64,000 bases of DNA from Streptomyces cyanogenus (GCF_017526105.1 NZ_CP071839.1:4394001-4458000), one strand, 5' to 3'. Counted from the first letter of the stretch, positions 34,359 to 43,907 are shown. The notes: a model not told the origin generated them from the letters alone. Made by a program: numbers and translations.

Positions 34359-35744
34359 CTAGCCGATGCCCCGCCATCCCTCCGGGTCCACGCCGCCGGG
34401 CACCGGGGCCTCGGGGTCGTACGGCTGCCGGGTGAAAACGAACGAACCGAGATCGAGGTGGCTCACTGACCCGTCCGGGCGCCGGACGGGCCGCAGCAGC
34501 TCACCGGCGTAATAACCCTCCAGGCCCGTCCAGGTGCCGTCACCGTTCGCCCGGAAACGGGCCCGACGGCCGCCGCCGGTCAGCGGTGCCAGGGCGAGAA
34601 GGCCGTCGGTGGTCGCGCGCAGGCCGTAGCCGTACGTGCCCCAGTACCACTGCCCCACCAGCTCCAGCACCGTCGGATCGACCTCGCGCAGTGGACGCCA
34701 GGGCTCCGGGATGCGTGGCTCCGCCTCCGCGACGATGCGGACGAGGTCGGCTCCGACGGCACCCAGCAGCGGCCCGCTGGTGCAGTTGGCAAGCACCACC
34801 GCCGCCACGTCGTCCTCCACGCTGATGGTCAGGTTCGCCAGAAAGCCGGGCAGTGAACCGGAGTGCCCGACGAGCAGCCGGCCGTCACGGCGCTGGATCT
34901 GCATGCCCAGGCCATAGGTGACCCCGTCCAGCACGTCGGCGGTCTCGGCGGGCGCCGCCGGGGTGCGCATCTCCCGTACCGACTCGGCACTCAGGACCCG
35001 GTCGTCCCCTCGGGCCAGAAACGCGGCGAACCGCGCGAGGTCCCCGGTGGTCGACCAGAGCTGGCCGGCCGGCGCCATCCGGCCCAGGTCCTCCAGCGGC
35101 TCGGGCAGCATCGCATCGGCCCACGGATGCACGGCCCAGCCTCCCGCGTGCGGGGAGACCGGCTGCACGGTCGTCCGGTGCAGGCCGAGCGGCTCCAGGA
35201 TCTCCTGGCGCAGCACCTCCTCCCAGGCGGCGCCGCGCAGCTCCTCCACCAGGGCACCGAGCACGGTGTAGCCGGGATTGGAGTAGTGGTGCCGCCGGCC
35301 GACGGGATGCAGCAGGGGCTGTTCTCCGAGTACGTCGCTCAGCTCGGGCCTCAGGGATCCGGGCGTCCGTTCCCACCAGGGCGCGGGTGATTCTGCCGCC
35401 AACCCCGCGGTGTGCGCGAGCAGTTCCGCGATCGTCGCCTCCCCCGCGCCGGTGCCCGGCAGGTGCTTCTCCAGCGGATCGCCGAGATCGAGCACGCCCT
35501 CGTCACGAAGCCGCATCACCAGGACGGCGGTGAAGGTCTTGGTGATGGACCCGATCCGGTACTGCACGTTCTCGTCCGGTCCGTGCCCGGCCACCGAGGT
35601 CCGCGCCCCGTGCCACACGGTCTGCCCGTCCCGTACGACGGCGGCGACCAGTGACGGAGCCCGTCCTTCGGTCTGTGCGACGGCGATCCGGTGCAGGAGG
35701 GCACGACGGGTGCCGGGGAGCAGCGCTTCCTGAGTTGTCGTCAT
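34359..35744 (-). CDS. serine hydrolase, beta-lactamase/penicillin-binding family
   Basis: A 461-residue protein with the class C/DD-peptidase motif set: SITK with catalytic Ser near residue 67, YSN near 155, and HSG (VGHSGSLPGF) in place of KTG near 315. No signal peptide is seen, so it is probably cytoplasmic, with esterase or peptidase activity. The C-terminal ~100 residues after NCTSG form an additional beta domain. It is monocistronic, and the substrate is unknown. Confidence 0.92.
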   Translation of the reverse strand: MTTTQEALLPGTRRALLHRIAVAQTEGRAPSLVAAVVRDGQTVWHGARTSVAGHGPDENVQYRIGSITKTFTAVLVMRLRDEGVLDLGDPLEKHLPGTGAGEATIAELLAHTAGLAAESPAPWWERTPGSLRPELSDVLGEQPLLHPVGRRHHYSNPGYTVLGALVEELRGAAWEEVLRQEILEPLGLHRTTVQPVSPHAGGWAVHPWADAMLPEPLEDLGRMAPAGQLWSTTGDLARFAAFLARGDDRVLSAESVREMRTPAAPAETADVLDGVTYGLGMQIQRRDGRLLVGHSGSLPGFLANLTISVEDDVAAVVLANCTSGPLLGAVGADLVRIVAEAEPRIPEPWRPLREVDPTVLELVGQWYWGTYGYGLRATTDGLLALAPLTGGGRRARFRANGDGTWTGLEGYYAGELLRPVRRPDGSVSHLDLGSFVFTRQPYDPEAPVPGGVDPEGWRGIG

Positions 35745-35815
35745 GGGCCCAGTCCATCTGGTACGGAGGCAGGCGTCGAATCCATATGCCGGGCAGCTCG
35801 GCCGTGCCCGGCGGG

Positions 35816-37294
35816 TCAGGTCTGGGCCATGTCCACGAAACGGGAGTAGTGGCCCTGGAACGCGACCGTGATGGTGGCCGTCGGACCGTTTCGGTGCTTG
35901 GCGACGATCAGGTCGGCCTCGCCCGCGCGCGGGGACTCCTTCTCATAGGCGTCCTCGCGGTGCAGCAGGATGACCATGTCGGCGTCCTGCTCGATGGAGC
36001 CGGACTCACGCAGGTCGGAGACCATCGGCTTCTTGTCGGTGCGCTGCTCGGGGCCACGGTTGAGCTGGGAGAGCGCGATGACCGGGATCTCCAGCTCCTT
36101 CGCGAGCAGCTTGAGGTTTCGGGACATGTCCGAGACCTCCTGCTGACGGCTCTCGGCGCGCTTGGAGCCGCCGGACTGCATCAGCTGGAGGTAGTCGATG
36201 ACGACCAGCTTCAGGTCGTTGCGCTGCTTGAGGCGCCGGCACTTGGCCCGGATCTCCATCATCGACAGGTTCGGGGAGTCGTCGATGTAGAGCGGCGCGG
36301 CCGACACGTCGGGCATCCGGCGGGCGAGCCGCGTCCAGTCCTCGTCCGTCATCGTGCCGGACCGCATGTGGTGCAGCGCGACCCGGGCCTCGGCGGACAG
36401 CAGACGCATCGCGATCTCGTTGCGGCCCATTTCGAGCGAGAAGATGACGCTCGGGAGGTTGTTCTTGATGGAGGCGGCCCGCGCGAAGTCCAGGGCGAGG
36501 GTCGACTTACCCATGGCGGGACGAGCCGCGATGACGATCATCTGACCCGGGTGGAGGCCGTTCGTCAGCGAGTCGAAGTCGGTGAACCCGGTGGGCACGC
36601 CGGTCATCTCGCCGCTGCGCGAGCCGATCGCCTCGATCTCGTCGAGCGCACCTTCCATGATGTCGCCCAGCGGGAGGTAGTCCTCACTGGTGCGCTGCTC
36701 GGTGACGGCGTAGATCTCGGCCTGGGCGCGGTTGACGATCTCGTCCACGTCTCCGTCGGCCGCGTATCCCATCTGCGTGATGCGGGTACCGGCTTCGACC
36801 AGGCGGCGCAGGACGGCCCGCTCGTGGACGATCTCCGCGTAGTACTCGGCGTTGGCCGCCGTCGGCACGGTCTGGACGAGGCTGTGCAGATACGCGGCGC
36901 CGCCGACCTTGTTGATCTCGCCGCGCTTGGTGAGTTCTGCGGCGATGGTGATCGGGTCGGCCGGCTCGCCCTTGGCGTAGACGTCCAGGATGGCCTGGTA
37001 GATCGTCTCGTGCGCGGGCTTGTAGAAGTCGTGGCCCTTGAGGATCTCGACGACGTCGGCGATGGCGTCCTTGGACAGCAGCATGCCGCCCAGGACCGAC
37101 TGCTCGGCGTCCAGGTCCTGCGGCGGGACCCGCTCGAAGGACGACCCTCCGCCGTCCCAGGCCCCGTTGTCCCGGCCCCGGTCGTGCTGCTCGTCACGAC
37201 CCCGGCCGCCGTCACCGCGCCGACGGGAGGCCGGCAGACGATCGCTGGGCCCGCTGTCGGCCCACGGATCGTCCAAGGGCTCGGAAATGCTCAC
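35816..37294 (-). CDS. dnaB: replicative DNA helicase DnaB
   Basis: A 492-residue hexameric helicase. The GTG at 37294 follows AGGAGGTG at 7 nt; the frame is open upstream to 37483 without a start signal. After a ~60-residue polar actinobacterial extension come the N-terminal DnaG-interacting domain (DLDAEQSVLGGMLLSKDAI) and the RecA-like motor with Walker A ARPAMGKST, Walker B VVIDYLQLM and the SQLNR motif. It unwinds duplex at the fork. It has no neighbouring partner genes in its own strand. A DnaA-box cluster lies in its upstream region. Confidence 0.98.
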   Translation of the reverse strand: MSISEPLDDPWADSGPSDRLPASRRRGDGGRGRDEQHDRGRDNGAWDGGGSSFERVPPQDLDAEQSVLGGMLLSKDAIADVVEILKGHDFYKPAHETIYQAILDVYAKGEPADPITIAAELTKRGEINKVGGAAYLHSLVQTVPTAANAEYYAEIVHERAVLRRLVEAGTRITQMGYAADGDVDEIVNRAQAEIYAVTEQRTSEDYLPLGDIMEGALDEIEAIGSRSGEMTGVPTGFTDFDSLTNGLHPGQMIVIAARPAMGKSTLALDFARAASIKNNLPSVIFSLEMGRNEIAMRLLSAEARVALHHMRSGTMTDEDWTRLARRMPDVSAAPLYIDDSPNLSMMEIRAKCRRLKQRNDLKLVVIDYLQLMQSGGSKRAESRQQEVSDMSRNLKLLAKELEIPVIALSQLNRGPEQRTDKKPMVSDLRESGSIEQDADMVILLHREDAYEKESPRAGEADLIVAKHRNGPTATITVAFQGHYSRFVDMAQT

Positions 37295-37498
37295 CGAGCC
37301 ACCTCCTCCCGTCCGCACGGCGGACCTCGCCGTGTCCTCTTTTGTACGGCACGACACTGACAACTGAGAGGCCCAACTCCGCTTCTGGCGCGTCGGATTT
37401 GTGACGATTCCCCGGCCGGAAGAAGCACGCTTGCCGGGCCGGAGGAAGGAGTGGGCGCCGGACAACCGTAGGCCCGTCGGCACCGTCAGCCAATCTGG

Positions 37499-37542
37499 TT
37501 ATCCACAGGCCATGTGGACGACCGCCCGGATGCTGTGGAGAA
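37499..37542. promoter_or_regulatory. DnaA-box cluster upstream of dnaB
   Basis: TTATCCACA at 37499-37507 (plus), and TCGTCCACA and TTCTCCACA read on the minus strand at 37513-37521 and 37534-37542. A further TCGTCCACA (minus) lies at 37753-37761. The first is a perfect box, the others fit the relaxed Streptomyces pattern. Confidence 0.65.
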
Positions 37543-37738
37543 CTCGGCGAAACCTGTGCACGACCCGGTGGAAAGCCCTGTGAACAAGCCCTCGGTCCAG
37601 CCGTCAACAAGCCTCTGACCTGCTCCTTTACGATCCACCGGCTGTGCAGAGAAAAAACTTCCCCAGTCGGGCCAAGATCGCTTGGAATGGCACCCGAAAG
37701 GACACGCGCCGAGATGACTGGTAAGGATCAGTAGCCGA

Positions 37739-37768
37739 TTGCATCTCTTACCTGTGGACGATTACATT
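37739..37768 (+). promoter_or_regulatory. promoter giving a leaderless MATE transcript
   Basis: TTGCAT at 37739-37744, an 18-bp spacer and TACATT at 37763-37768. The ATG at 37776 is 7 nt past the -10, where transcription should begin. Confidence 0.55.
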
Positions 37769-37775
37769 GATGCTC

Positions 37776-39113
37776 ATGACACAGGCTCCAGAGATCCCGA
37801 AGACCACCCGGCGGCAGCACGACCGAGAAATCGTCGCGCTGGCCGTCCCGGCCTTCGGCGCCCTGGTCGCCGAGCCTCTCTTCGTCATGGCGGACAGTGC
37901 GATCGTCGGCCATCTCGGGACCGCTCAGCTCGCCGGTCTCGGTGTCGCCTCGGCGCTGCTGACCACCTCCGTGAGTGTCTTCGTCTTCCTCGCGTACGCC
38001 ACCACGGCCGCCGTCGCCCGCCGTGTCGGCGCCGGTGATCTCCCGGCGGCCATCCGCCAGGGCATGGACGGCATCTGGCTGGCGCTACTGCTCGGCCTCG
38101 CCGTCATCGCCGTCGTCCTGCCCTTGGCCCCCGGCATCGTAGATCTCTTCGGCGCCTCCACCACCGCGGCCCCCTACGCCACCACGTATCTGCGCGTCTC
38201 CGCCCTGGGCATCCCCGCCATGCTCATCGTCCTGGCCGCGACCGGAGTACTGCGTGGCCTGCAGGACACTAGGACCCCGCTCTACGTCGCCGTCGCCGGT
38301 TTCGTCGCCAATGCCGCGCTCAACGCCGGGCTGGTCTACGGTGCCGGGCTCGGCATCGCCGGTTCGGCCTGGGGCACGGTCATCGCCCAGTGCGGCATGG
38401 CGGTCGTCTATCTGACCGTCGTCGTCCGCGGAGCCCGTCGGCACGGTGCCTCCCTCCGGCCCGATGCCACCGGTATCCGGGCCTCGGCGCATGCCGGTGT
38501 TCCCCTCCTGGTGCGCACGCTCTGCCTGCGGGCGATCCTCATGATCGCCACAGCGGTCGCGGCACGCCTCGGTGACGCCGACATCGCCGCCCACCAGATC
38601 GTCCTGTCCTTGTGGAGCCTGCTGTCCTTCGCACTCGACGCGATAGCCATCGCGGGGCAGGCCATCATCGGCCGCTATCTCGGCGCGGACGATGCCCAGG
38701 GGGCACGACAGGCTTGCCGGCGCATGATCCAGTGGGGCATCGCGACCGGTGCCGTACTGGGTCTGCTCGTGGTGGCCGCACGGCCGGTCTTCCTGCCGCT
38801 GTTCACCAGCGACTCCGGAGTGAAGGACACCGCGCTCCCGGCCCTGCTGCTCGTGGCGCTCTCGCAGCCCGTCTGCGGGGTCGTGTTCGTCCTGGACGGC
38901 GTCCTGATGGGCGCGGGGGACGGTCCCTATCTTGCCTGGGCCATGGTCGCCACCCTGGCGGTGTTCGCTCCGGTGGCCCTGCTCGTCCCCGTCCTGGGCG
39001 GCGGGCTCACCGCGCTGTGGGCAGCGATGACGCTGATGATGGCGATCCGCATGCTGACCCTCTGGGGGCGGGCCGGCTCGGGGCACTGGATCGTGACGGG
39101 TGCGACCCGCTGA
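37776..39113 (+). CDS. MATE-family efflux transporter (DinF-like)
   Basis: A 445-residue protein with twelve hydrophobic helices. The start at 37776 gives MTQAPEIPKTTRRQ, chosen because a promoter -10 places the start of transcription here. The N-terminal segment FVMADSAIVGHLG and the symmetrical half beginning near residue 230 identify MATE/DinF proteins, which export organic cations by H+ or Na+ exchange. It diverges from dnaB and converges with the rplI operon. Substrate unknown. Confidence 0.93.
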   Translation: MTQAPEIPKTTRRQHDREIVALAVPAFGALVAEPLFVMADSAIVGHLGTAQLAGLGVASALLTTSVSVFVFLAYATTAAVARRVGAGDLPAAIRQGMDGIWLALLLGLAVIAVVLPLAPGIVDLFGASTTAAPYATTYLRVSALGIPAMLIVLAATGVLRGLQDTRTPLYVAVAGFVANAALNAGLVYGAGLGIAGSAWGTVIAQCGMAVVYLTVVVRGARRHGASLRPDATGIRASAHAGVPLLVRTLCLRAILMIATAVAARLGDADIAAHQIVLSLWSLLSFALDAIAIAGQAIIGRYLGADDAQGARQACRRMIQWGIATGAVLGLLVVAARPVFLPLFTSDSGVKDTALPALLLVALSQPVCGVVFVLDGVLMGAGDGPYLAWAMVATLAVFAPVALLVPVLGGGLTALWAAMTLMMAIRMLTLWGRAGSGHWIVTGATR

Positions 39114-39115
39114 CC

Positions 39116-39129
39116 GTTTCACGTGAAAC
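39116..39129. other. parS site (perfect)
   Basis: GTTTCACGTGAAAC directly after the MATE stop codon. Confidence 0.92.
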
Positions 39130-39149
39130 ATGCCGCCGGGGTCATGGGA

Positions 39150-39180
39150 AGGGGCCGCACCCCTGAAGGGTGCGGCCCCT
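39150..39180. terminator. bidirectional terminator hairpin
   Basis: AGGGGCCGCACCC paired with GGGTGCGGCCCCT around a five-base loop, between the MATE gene and the rplI end of the ribosomal operon. Confidence 0.85.
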
Positions 39181-39217
39181 GTCACCGGCTCAAGCGAGCA
39201 CAGCGATCACGCGGCGA

Positions 39218-39664
39218 TCAGGCCGCGACGACCTCGATGTTGACCTTGGCGGCAACCTCGGGGTGCAGACGCACGGACGTCTCGTGGGCGCCCAGGGTCT
39301 TGATCGGAGCGGCCAGCTCGATGCGGCGCTTGTCGACCTCGGGGCCACCGGAAGCCTTGATCGCGGACGCGATGTCGGCCGGGGTGACGGAACCGAAGAG
39401 ACGGCCGGAGTCGCCGGAGCGGACGGCCAGACGGACCTTCACGCCCTCGAGCTGGGCCTTGACCTGGTTGGCCTGCTCGATGGTCTGGATCTCGTGGATC
39501 TTGCGAGCACGACGGATCTGCTCGACGTCCTTCTCGCCACCCTTGGTCCAGCGGATAGCGAACTTCCGCGGGATCAGGTAGTTGCGAGCGTAACCGTCCT
39601 TGACGTCGACGACGTCGCCCGCGGCACCGAGGCCGGAGACCTCGTGGGTGAGGATGATCTTCAT
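39218..39664 (-). CDS. rplI: 50S ribosomal protein L9
   Basis: A 148-residue L9 with the N-terminal domain (MKIILTHEVSGLGAAGDVVD and GYARNYLIP), the long connecting helix and the C-terminal rRNA-binding domain. Last gene of the rpsF-ssb-rpsR-rplI operon, 18 bp after rpsR. A strong hairpin follows. Confidence 0.98.
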   Translation of the reverse strand: MKIILTHEVSGLGAAGDVVDVKDGYARNYLIPRKFAIRWTKGGEKDVEQIRRARKIHEIQTIEQANQVKAQLEGVKVRLAVRSGDSGRLFGSVTPADIASAIKASGGPEVDKRRIELAAPIKTLGAHETSVRLHPEVAAKVNIEVVAA

Positions 39665-39682
39665 TAGTCGGTCACCCTTCCC

Positions 39683-39919
39683 TTAGCGCGCGGTGGACGT
39701 GTAGGGCAGCAGCGCCATCTCACGGCTGTTCTTGACGGCCGTGGCGACGTCACGCTGGTGCTGCGTGCAGTTGCCGGTCACGCGGCGGGCACGGATCTTG
39801 CCGCGGTCGGAAATGAACTTCCGCAGCATGTTCGTGTCCTTGTAGTCCACGTACGTGACCTTGTCCTTGCAGAAAGCGCAGACCTTCTTCTTCGGCTTGC
39901 GCACAGGCGGCTTCGCCAT
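39683..39919 (-). CDS. rpsR: 30S ribosomal protein S18, zinc-ribbon (C+) form
   Basis: A 78-residue S18. VCAFCKDK near residues 13-20 and GNCTQH near 50 supply a Cys-X2-Cys...Cys-X2-His zinc site, the C+ form; Streptomyces usually have a second, zinc-free S18 elsewhere under Zur control. It lies 80 bp downstream of ssb in the conserved operon. Confidence 0.97.
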   Translation of the reverse strand: MAKPPVRKPKKKVCAFCKDKVTYVDYKDTNMLRKFISDRGKIRARRVTGNCTQHQRDVATAVKNSREMALLPYTSTAR

Positions 39920-39999
39920 GGTGTGTCTCCTGTGTGATCAAGAAGTTGGGGTACGACCCGCCTTCGACCCGGACCAGCCCGGAGGCCTGATCCGAAGGC

Positions 40000-40578
40000 T
40001 TAGAAGGGGGGTTCGTCCGAGTAGCCGCCACCGCCGCCGGAGCCTCCGCCCCAGCCGCCGCCACCCTGGTTGCCACCGGCGGGAGCGCCGGTCGCCCACG
40101 GGTCGTCGGCCGGAGCGCCGCCGCCCTGCTGGCCGCCACCGGGGCTTCCGCCCCAGCCGCCGCCACCCTGGCCGCCACCGCCGCCGTAACCGCCCTGGCC
40201 ACCGCGAGCGCCACCGGCGGTCTTGGTGACCTTGGCCGTGGCGTTGCGCAGGCTGGGGCCGACTTCCTCGACGTCCAGCTCGTAGACCGTGCGCTTGACG
40301 CCCTCGCGGTCCTCGTAGGACCGCTGCTTCAGCCGGCCCTGCACGATGACGCGCATGCCTCGCTGGAGCGACTCGGCGACGTTCTCCGCCGCCTGGCGCC
40401 AGACGGAGCAGGTCAGGAACAGGCTCTCGCCGTCCTTCCACTCGTTCGTCTGGCGGTCGAAGGTGCGGGGAGTGGACGCGACGCGGAACTTCGCGACCGC
40501 CGCACCGGACGGGGTGAAGCGCAGCTCGGGGTCGTCGACAAGATTGCCGATGACCGTGATGACGGTCTCGCCTGCCAT
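40000..40578 (-). CDS. ssb: single-stranded DNA-binding protein
   Basis: A 192-residue SSB. The OB fold occupies residues ~1-115 (MAGETVITVIGNLVDDPELR, RVASTPRTFDRQTNEWKDGE). A Gly-rich disordered linker with GGYGGGGGQGGGGWGG repeats follows, and the acidic tip SDEPPF ends the protein, the docking point for replication and repair enzymes. It sits between rpsF and rpsR in the ribosomal operon. Confidence 0.98.
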   Translation of the reverse strand: MAGETVITVIGNLVDDPELRFTPSGAAVAKFRVASTPRTFDRQTNEWKDGESLFLTCSVWRQAAENVAESLQRGMRVIVQGRLKQRSYEDREGVKRTVYELDVEEVGPSLRNATAKVTKTAGGARGGQGGYGGGGGQGGGGWGGSPGGGQQGGGAPADDPWATGAPAGGNQGGGGWGGGSGGGGGYSDEPPF

Positions 40579-40658
40579 GGGGGAACCTCTCGGCGGGTTT
40601 GCTGCTCTGGCTGCTTGTTGCTGCTACTCGAATCCCGAGATCAGCTGAGCGGGGAAGC

Positions 40659-40949
40659 TCAGTGGGTCTCGGGGCGGAGGACCTTGGTCCGGAGGACCGA
40701 CTCGTTCAGGTTCATCTGGCGGTCGAGCTCCTTGACGACCGCAGGCTCGGCCTGCAGGTCGATGACCGAGTAGATGCCCTCGGGCTTCTTCTTGATCTCG
40801 TAGGCGAGACGACGACGGCCCCAGGTGTCGACCTTCTCAACCTTGCCGCCGCCGTCACGGACGACGGACAGGAAGTTCTCGATCAGCGGGGAGACAGCGC
40901 GCTCCTCGAGATCGGGGTCGAGGATGACCATCACCTCGTAGTGACGCAT
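40659..40949 (-). CDS. rpsF: 30S ribosomal protein S6
   Basis: A 96-residue S6: MRHYEVMVILDPDLEER start and the TWGRRRLAYEIKKKPEG segment. The start at 40949 follows AAAGGAGGTG, an exceptionally strong ribosome binding site. First gene of the rpsF-ssb-rpsR-rplI operon, with its promoter in the gap to 41222. Confidence 0.98.
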   Translation of the reverse strand: MRHYEVMVILDPDLEERAVSPLIENFLSVVRDGGGKVEKVDTWGRRRLAYEIKKKPEGIYSVIDLQAEPAVVKELDRQMNLNESVLRTKVLRPETH

Positions 40950-41222
40950 GTGGAACCCACCTCCTTTGGACTCAGCGGCCACGGTCGTTCCGTGGCAGGA
41001 GGGTTGTGATGCGTACGCAACGGTATCGGCCGCCACTGACAATCGGACTCCCTCAGGGGAGCCGGGCAGTGTGACCCGGTCGGGTCGGGGCAGACACCAG
41101 TGCAGACGGTACAGACTACCCGCACACCCGCTTCCGGTTGAAATCCGGTCCCGGGGGCCGACAATCTGTACACATCGGGTGTGTGCGGCGCTACCATGCG
41201 CCGCCTTCCGCAGGAGGTGCCC

Positions 41223-41537
41223 ATGGCACAGGCATTGCAGCCCAACACCGCCGGATCCCTCTTCGCCACGGACGGCAAGCCCCATCCGCTGCAGGACGCC
41301 CTGATGGCGGTGACGTTCGCCCTGGGCCTGCTGTCCTTCATCACGTCCTTCTTCCACAGCCTCCACCTGCTGACCTCGTGGACGGGCCTGGTGGCACTGG
41401 CCACGGGCGTCTACGGACAGTGGATCTCGGTGACCACGCGCCAGCGGTTCTTCCTGATCCTGGGGCTCGGTGCCGCGGGGATCGGTTTCCTGATCGGCAT
41501 GGCCCACGGCGGCCTCTTCGGGGGCCTCATCGGCTGA
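41223..41537 (+). CDS. small membrane protein of unknown function
   Basis: A 104-residue protein starting MAQALQPNTAGSLFATDGKP behind AGGAGGTG. Three hydrophobic segments (TFALGLLSFITSFFHSLHLL, TGLVALATGVYG and FLILGLGAAGIGFLIGMA) suggest a membrane protein. Conserved in Streptomyces next to femX, from memory. It is divergent from rpsF and 119 bp upstream of femX. No function is known. Confidence 0.8.
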   Translation: MAQALQPNTAGSLFATDGKPHPLQDALMAVTFALGLLSFITSFFHSLHLLTSWTGLVALATGVYGQWISVTTRQRFFLILGLGAAGIGFLIGMAHGGLFGGLIG

Positions 41538-41656
41538 CTTCACCGCGGTTGAGGCCCCTACGCCCAGTCGGGGCGCTCGCAAGGCGCAGTAGGCTTCGGC
41601 GCGAGAGCCGGAGCCCCTGTACCCATGGGGACACACCAGCCCGAGGAGCGCCCCGA

Positions 41657-42775
41657 ATGAGCCTGACCCTGAGGACCATCAGTCGCGAGCAGCATCTGGC
41701 CTTTATCCAGAGCCTGCCGGCGGCGAGCCACATGCAGGTCCCGGCATGGGCAGATGTGAAGGCGGAGTGGCGCTCGGAGAACCTCGGCTGGTTCGACAGG
41801 AGCGGCCAGCTGGTCGGCGTGGGCCTGGTCCTCTACCGCCAGCTGCCCAAGATCAAGCGCTACCTCGCCTACCTCCCCGAGGGCCCGGTCATCAACTGGT
41901 ACGCGCCGAACCTGGACGACTGGATCCAGCCGATGCTGGCGCACCTGAAGCAGCAGGGTGCCTTCTCCGTGAAGATGGGCCCGCCGGTGATCATCCGCCG
42001 CTGGAACGCGGACACCATCAAGAGGGGCATCCAGGACCCGGACATCAAGCGGCTGCGCGACCTGGAGGCCGACTTCATCGAGCCGCGCGCCTTCGAGGTG
42101 GCCGACAAGCTGCGCCGCATGGGCTGGCAGCAGGGCGAGGACGGCGGTGCCGGCTTCGGCGACGTGCAGCCCCGCTACGTCTACCAGGTCCCGCTGGCGA
42201 ACCGTTCCCTGGAAGAGGTCCACAAGAACTTCAACCAGCTGTGGCGCCGCAACATCAAGAAGGCCGAGAAGGCCGGCGTCGAGGTCGTCCAGGGCGGCTA
42301 CCAGGACCTGCCCGAGTGGCAGCGGCTGTACGAGATCACGGCCGTCCGTGACCACTTCCGGCCCCGCCCGCTGTCGTACTTCCAGCGCATGTGGACGGCC
42401 CTCAACACCGAGGACCCCAACCGCATGCGGCTGTACTTCGCCCGCCACAACGGCGTGAACCTGTCCGCGGCGACGATGCTGATCGTCGGCGGGCACGTCT
42501 GGTACTCGTACGGCGCCTCCGACAACATCGGCCGCGAGGTCCGCCCGTCGAACGCGATGCAGTGGCGGATGCTGCGCGACGCCTACGCGCTCGGCGCCAC
42601 CGTCTACGACCTGCGCGGTATCTCCGACTCGCTGGACGAGACCGACCACCTCTTCGGCCTGATCCAGTTCAAGGTCGGCACCGGCGGCCAAGCCGCCGAG
42701 TACCTCGGCGAGTGGGACTTCCCGCTGAACAAGCTGCTCCACAAGGCGCTCGACATCTACATGTCACGCCGCTGA
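41657..42775 (+). CDS. femX: FemX-type lipid II glycyltransferase
   Basis: A 372-residue FemABX-family protein with two GNAT-like subdomains and a helical arm around residues 185-230. The start at 41657 is preceded by GAGGAG at 8 nt. In S. coelicolor FemX adds the first glycine to the L,L-diaminopimelate of lipid II using Gly-tRNA, giving the precursor of the interpeptide bridge. Motifs include the SYGASDNIGREVRPSNAMQW and DLRGISDSLDETDHLFGLI regions typical of the family. A racemase-like gene follows, a cell-wall context. Confidence 0.93.
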   Translation: MSLTLRTISREQHLAFIQSLPAASHMQVPAWADVKAEWRSENLGWFDRSGQLVGVGLVLYRQLPKIKRYLAYLPEGPVINWYAPNLDDWIQPMLAHLKQQGAFSVKMGPPVIIRRWNADTIKRGIQDPDIKRLRDLEADFIEPRAFEVADKLRRMGWQQGEDGGAGFGDVQPRYVYQVPLANRSLEEVHKNFNQLWRRNIKKAEKAGVEVVQGGYQDLPEWQRLYEITAVRDHFRPRPLSYFQRMWTALNTEDPNRMRLYFARHNGVNLSAATMLIVGGHVWYSYGASDNIGREVRPSNAMQWRMLRDAYALGATVYDLRGISDSLDETDHLFGLIQFKVGTGGQAAEYLGEWDFPLNKLLHKALDIYMSRR

Positions 42776-42860
42776 GCCACGCGGGCGTTTGATTCCATAG
42801 CCCTCACAGTTCACACACCTCTGATCCACCGCAGCCACGAGAAAGGTTCCGGGTCCGGCC

Positions 42861-43892
42861 ATGGCGCTCACGCTCTACGTCGACACCGCGCGCTGGCGGG
42901 CGCACCACAAGCACGTGCAGGAGCAGTTCCCGGGACTCGTCCCGGTCTGCAAGGGCAACGGCTACGGCTTCGGGCACGAACGGCTGTCGGAGGAGGCCAC
43001 GCGGCTCGGTGCCGACCTGCTCGCCGTCGGCACCACCTACGAGGCCGCACGCATCAAGGACTTCTTCAGCGGTGACCTGCTGGTCCTGACGCCCTACCGG
43101 CGCGGCGAGGAGCCGGTCCCGCTGCCCGACCGGGTCGTCCGCTCGGTATCGTCCATCGACGGCGTGTACGGCCTCGTGGGCGCCCGTGTGGTGATCGAGG
43201 TGATGTCCTCGATGAAGCGGCACGGCATCAGCGAGCAGGACCTGCCGCAGCTGCACCAGGCCATAGAGAACGTCCGGCTGGAGGGCTTCGCCATCCACCT
43301 GCCGCTGGACCGCACCGACGGCTCGGACGCCGTCGAGGAGGTCATCGGCTGGATGGACCGGCTGCGCGCGGCACGGCTGCCGCTGCACACGATGTTCGTC
43401 AGCCACCTCAAGGCGGACGATCTGGCCCGGCTCCAGCAGCAGTTCCCGCAGACCCGGTTCCGCGCGCGCATCGGCACGCGGCTGTGGCTGGGGGACCACG
43501 ACGCCACGGAGTACCGCGGTGCCGTCCTGGACGTCACGCGCGTGGCGAAGGGCGACCGGTTCGGCTACCGGCAGCAGAAGGCGGCCTCGGACGGCTTCCT
43601 GGTGGTCGTGGCGGGCGGGACGTCGCACGGGGTGGGCCTGGAGGCCCCGAAGGCCCTGCACGGCGTCATGCCGCGCGCCAAGGGCGTCGCACGCGCCGGG
43701 CTGGCCACGGTCAACCGGAACCTTTCCCCGTTCGTCTGGGGCGGCAAGCAGCGCTGGTTCGCCGAGCCGCCGCACATGCAGGTGTCGATCCTGTTCGTGC
43801 CCTCGGACGCCCCCGAACCCAAGGTCGGCGACGAGCTGGTGGCCCATCTGCGGCACACCACGACCCAGTTCGACCGCCTCGTGGACCGCTGA
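42861..43892 (+). CDS. alanine racemase-family PLP protein
   Basis: A 343-residue protein with the alanine-racemase N-terminal TIM barrel (PLP lysine K31 in VCKGNGYGFGH) and a C-terminal beta domain (VAKGDRFGYRQQKAASDGFL). It lacks several canonical Alr motifs and is shorter than typical Alr, so it may racemise another amino acid or have another function. Its position after femX suggests a cell-wall link. A hairpin follows at 43908. Confidence 0.8.
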   Translation: MALTLYVDTARWRAHHKHVQEQFPGLVPVCKGNGYGFGHERLSEEATRLGADLLAVGTTYEAARIKDFFSGDLLVLTPYRRGEEPVPLPDRVVRSVSSIDGVYGLVGARVVIEVMSSMKRHGISEQDLPQLHQAIENVRLEGFAIHLPLDRTDGSDAVEEVIGWMDRLRAARLPLHTMFVSHLKADDLARLQQQFPQTRFRARIGTRLWLGDHDATEYRGAVLDVTRVAKGDRFGYRQQKAASDGFLVVVAGGTSHGVGLEAPKALHGVMPRAKGVARAGLATVNRNLSPFVWGGKQRWFAEPPHMQVSILFVPSDAPEPKVGDELVAHLRHTTTQFDRLVDR

Positions 43893-43907
43893 GCCGCCAG
43901 AACACCG

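Larger units (their letters stand above)
37295..37775. other. 481-bp dnaB/MATE divergent region
   Basis: No gene. It contains the dnaB ribosome binding site at the left, a set of DnaA boxes (listed separately), and the MATE promoter at the right. The region is relatively poor in GC near 37620-37680. Confidence 0.7.
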
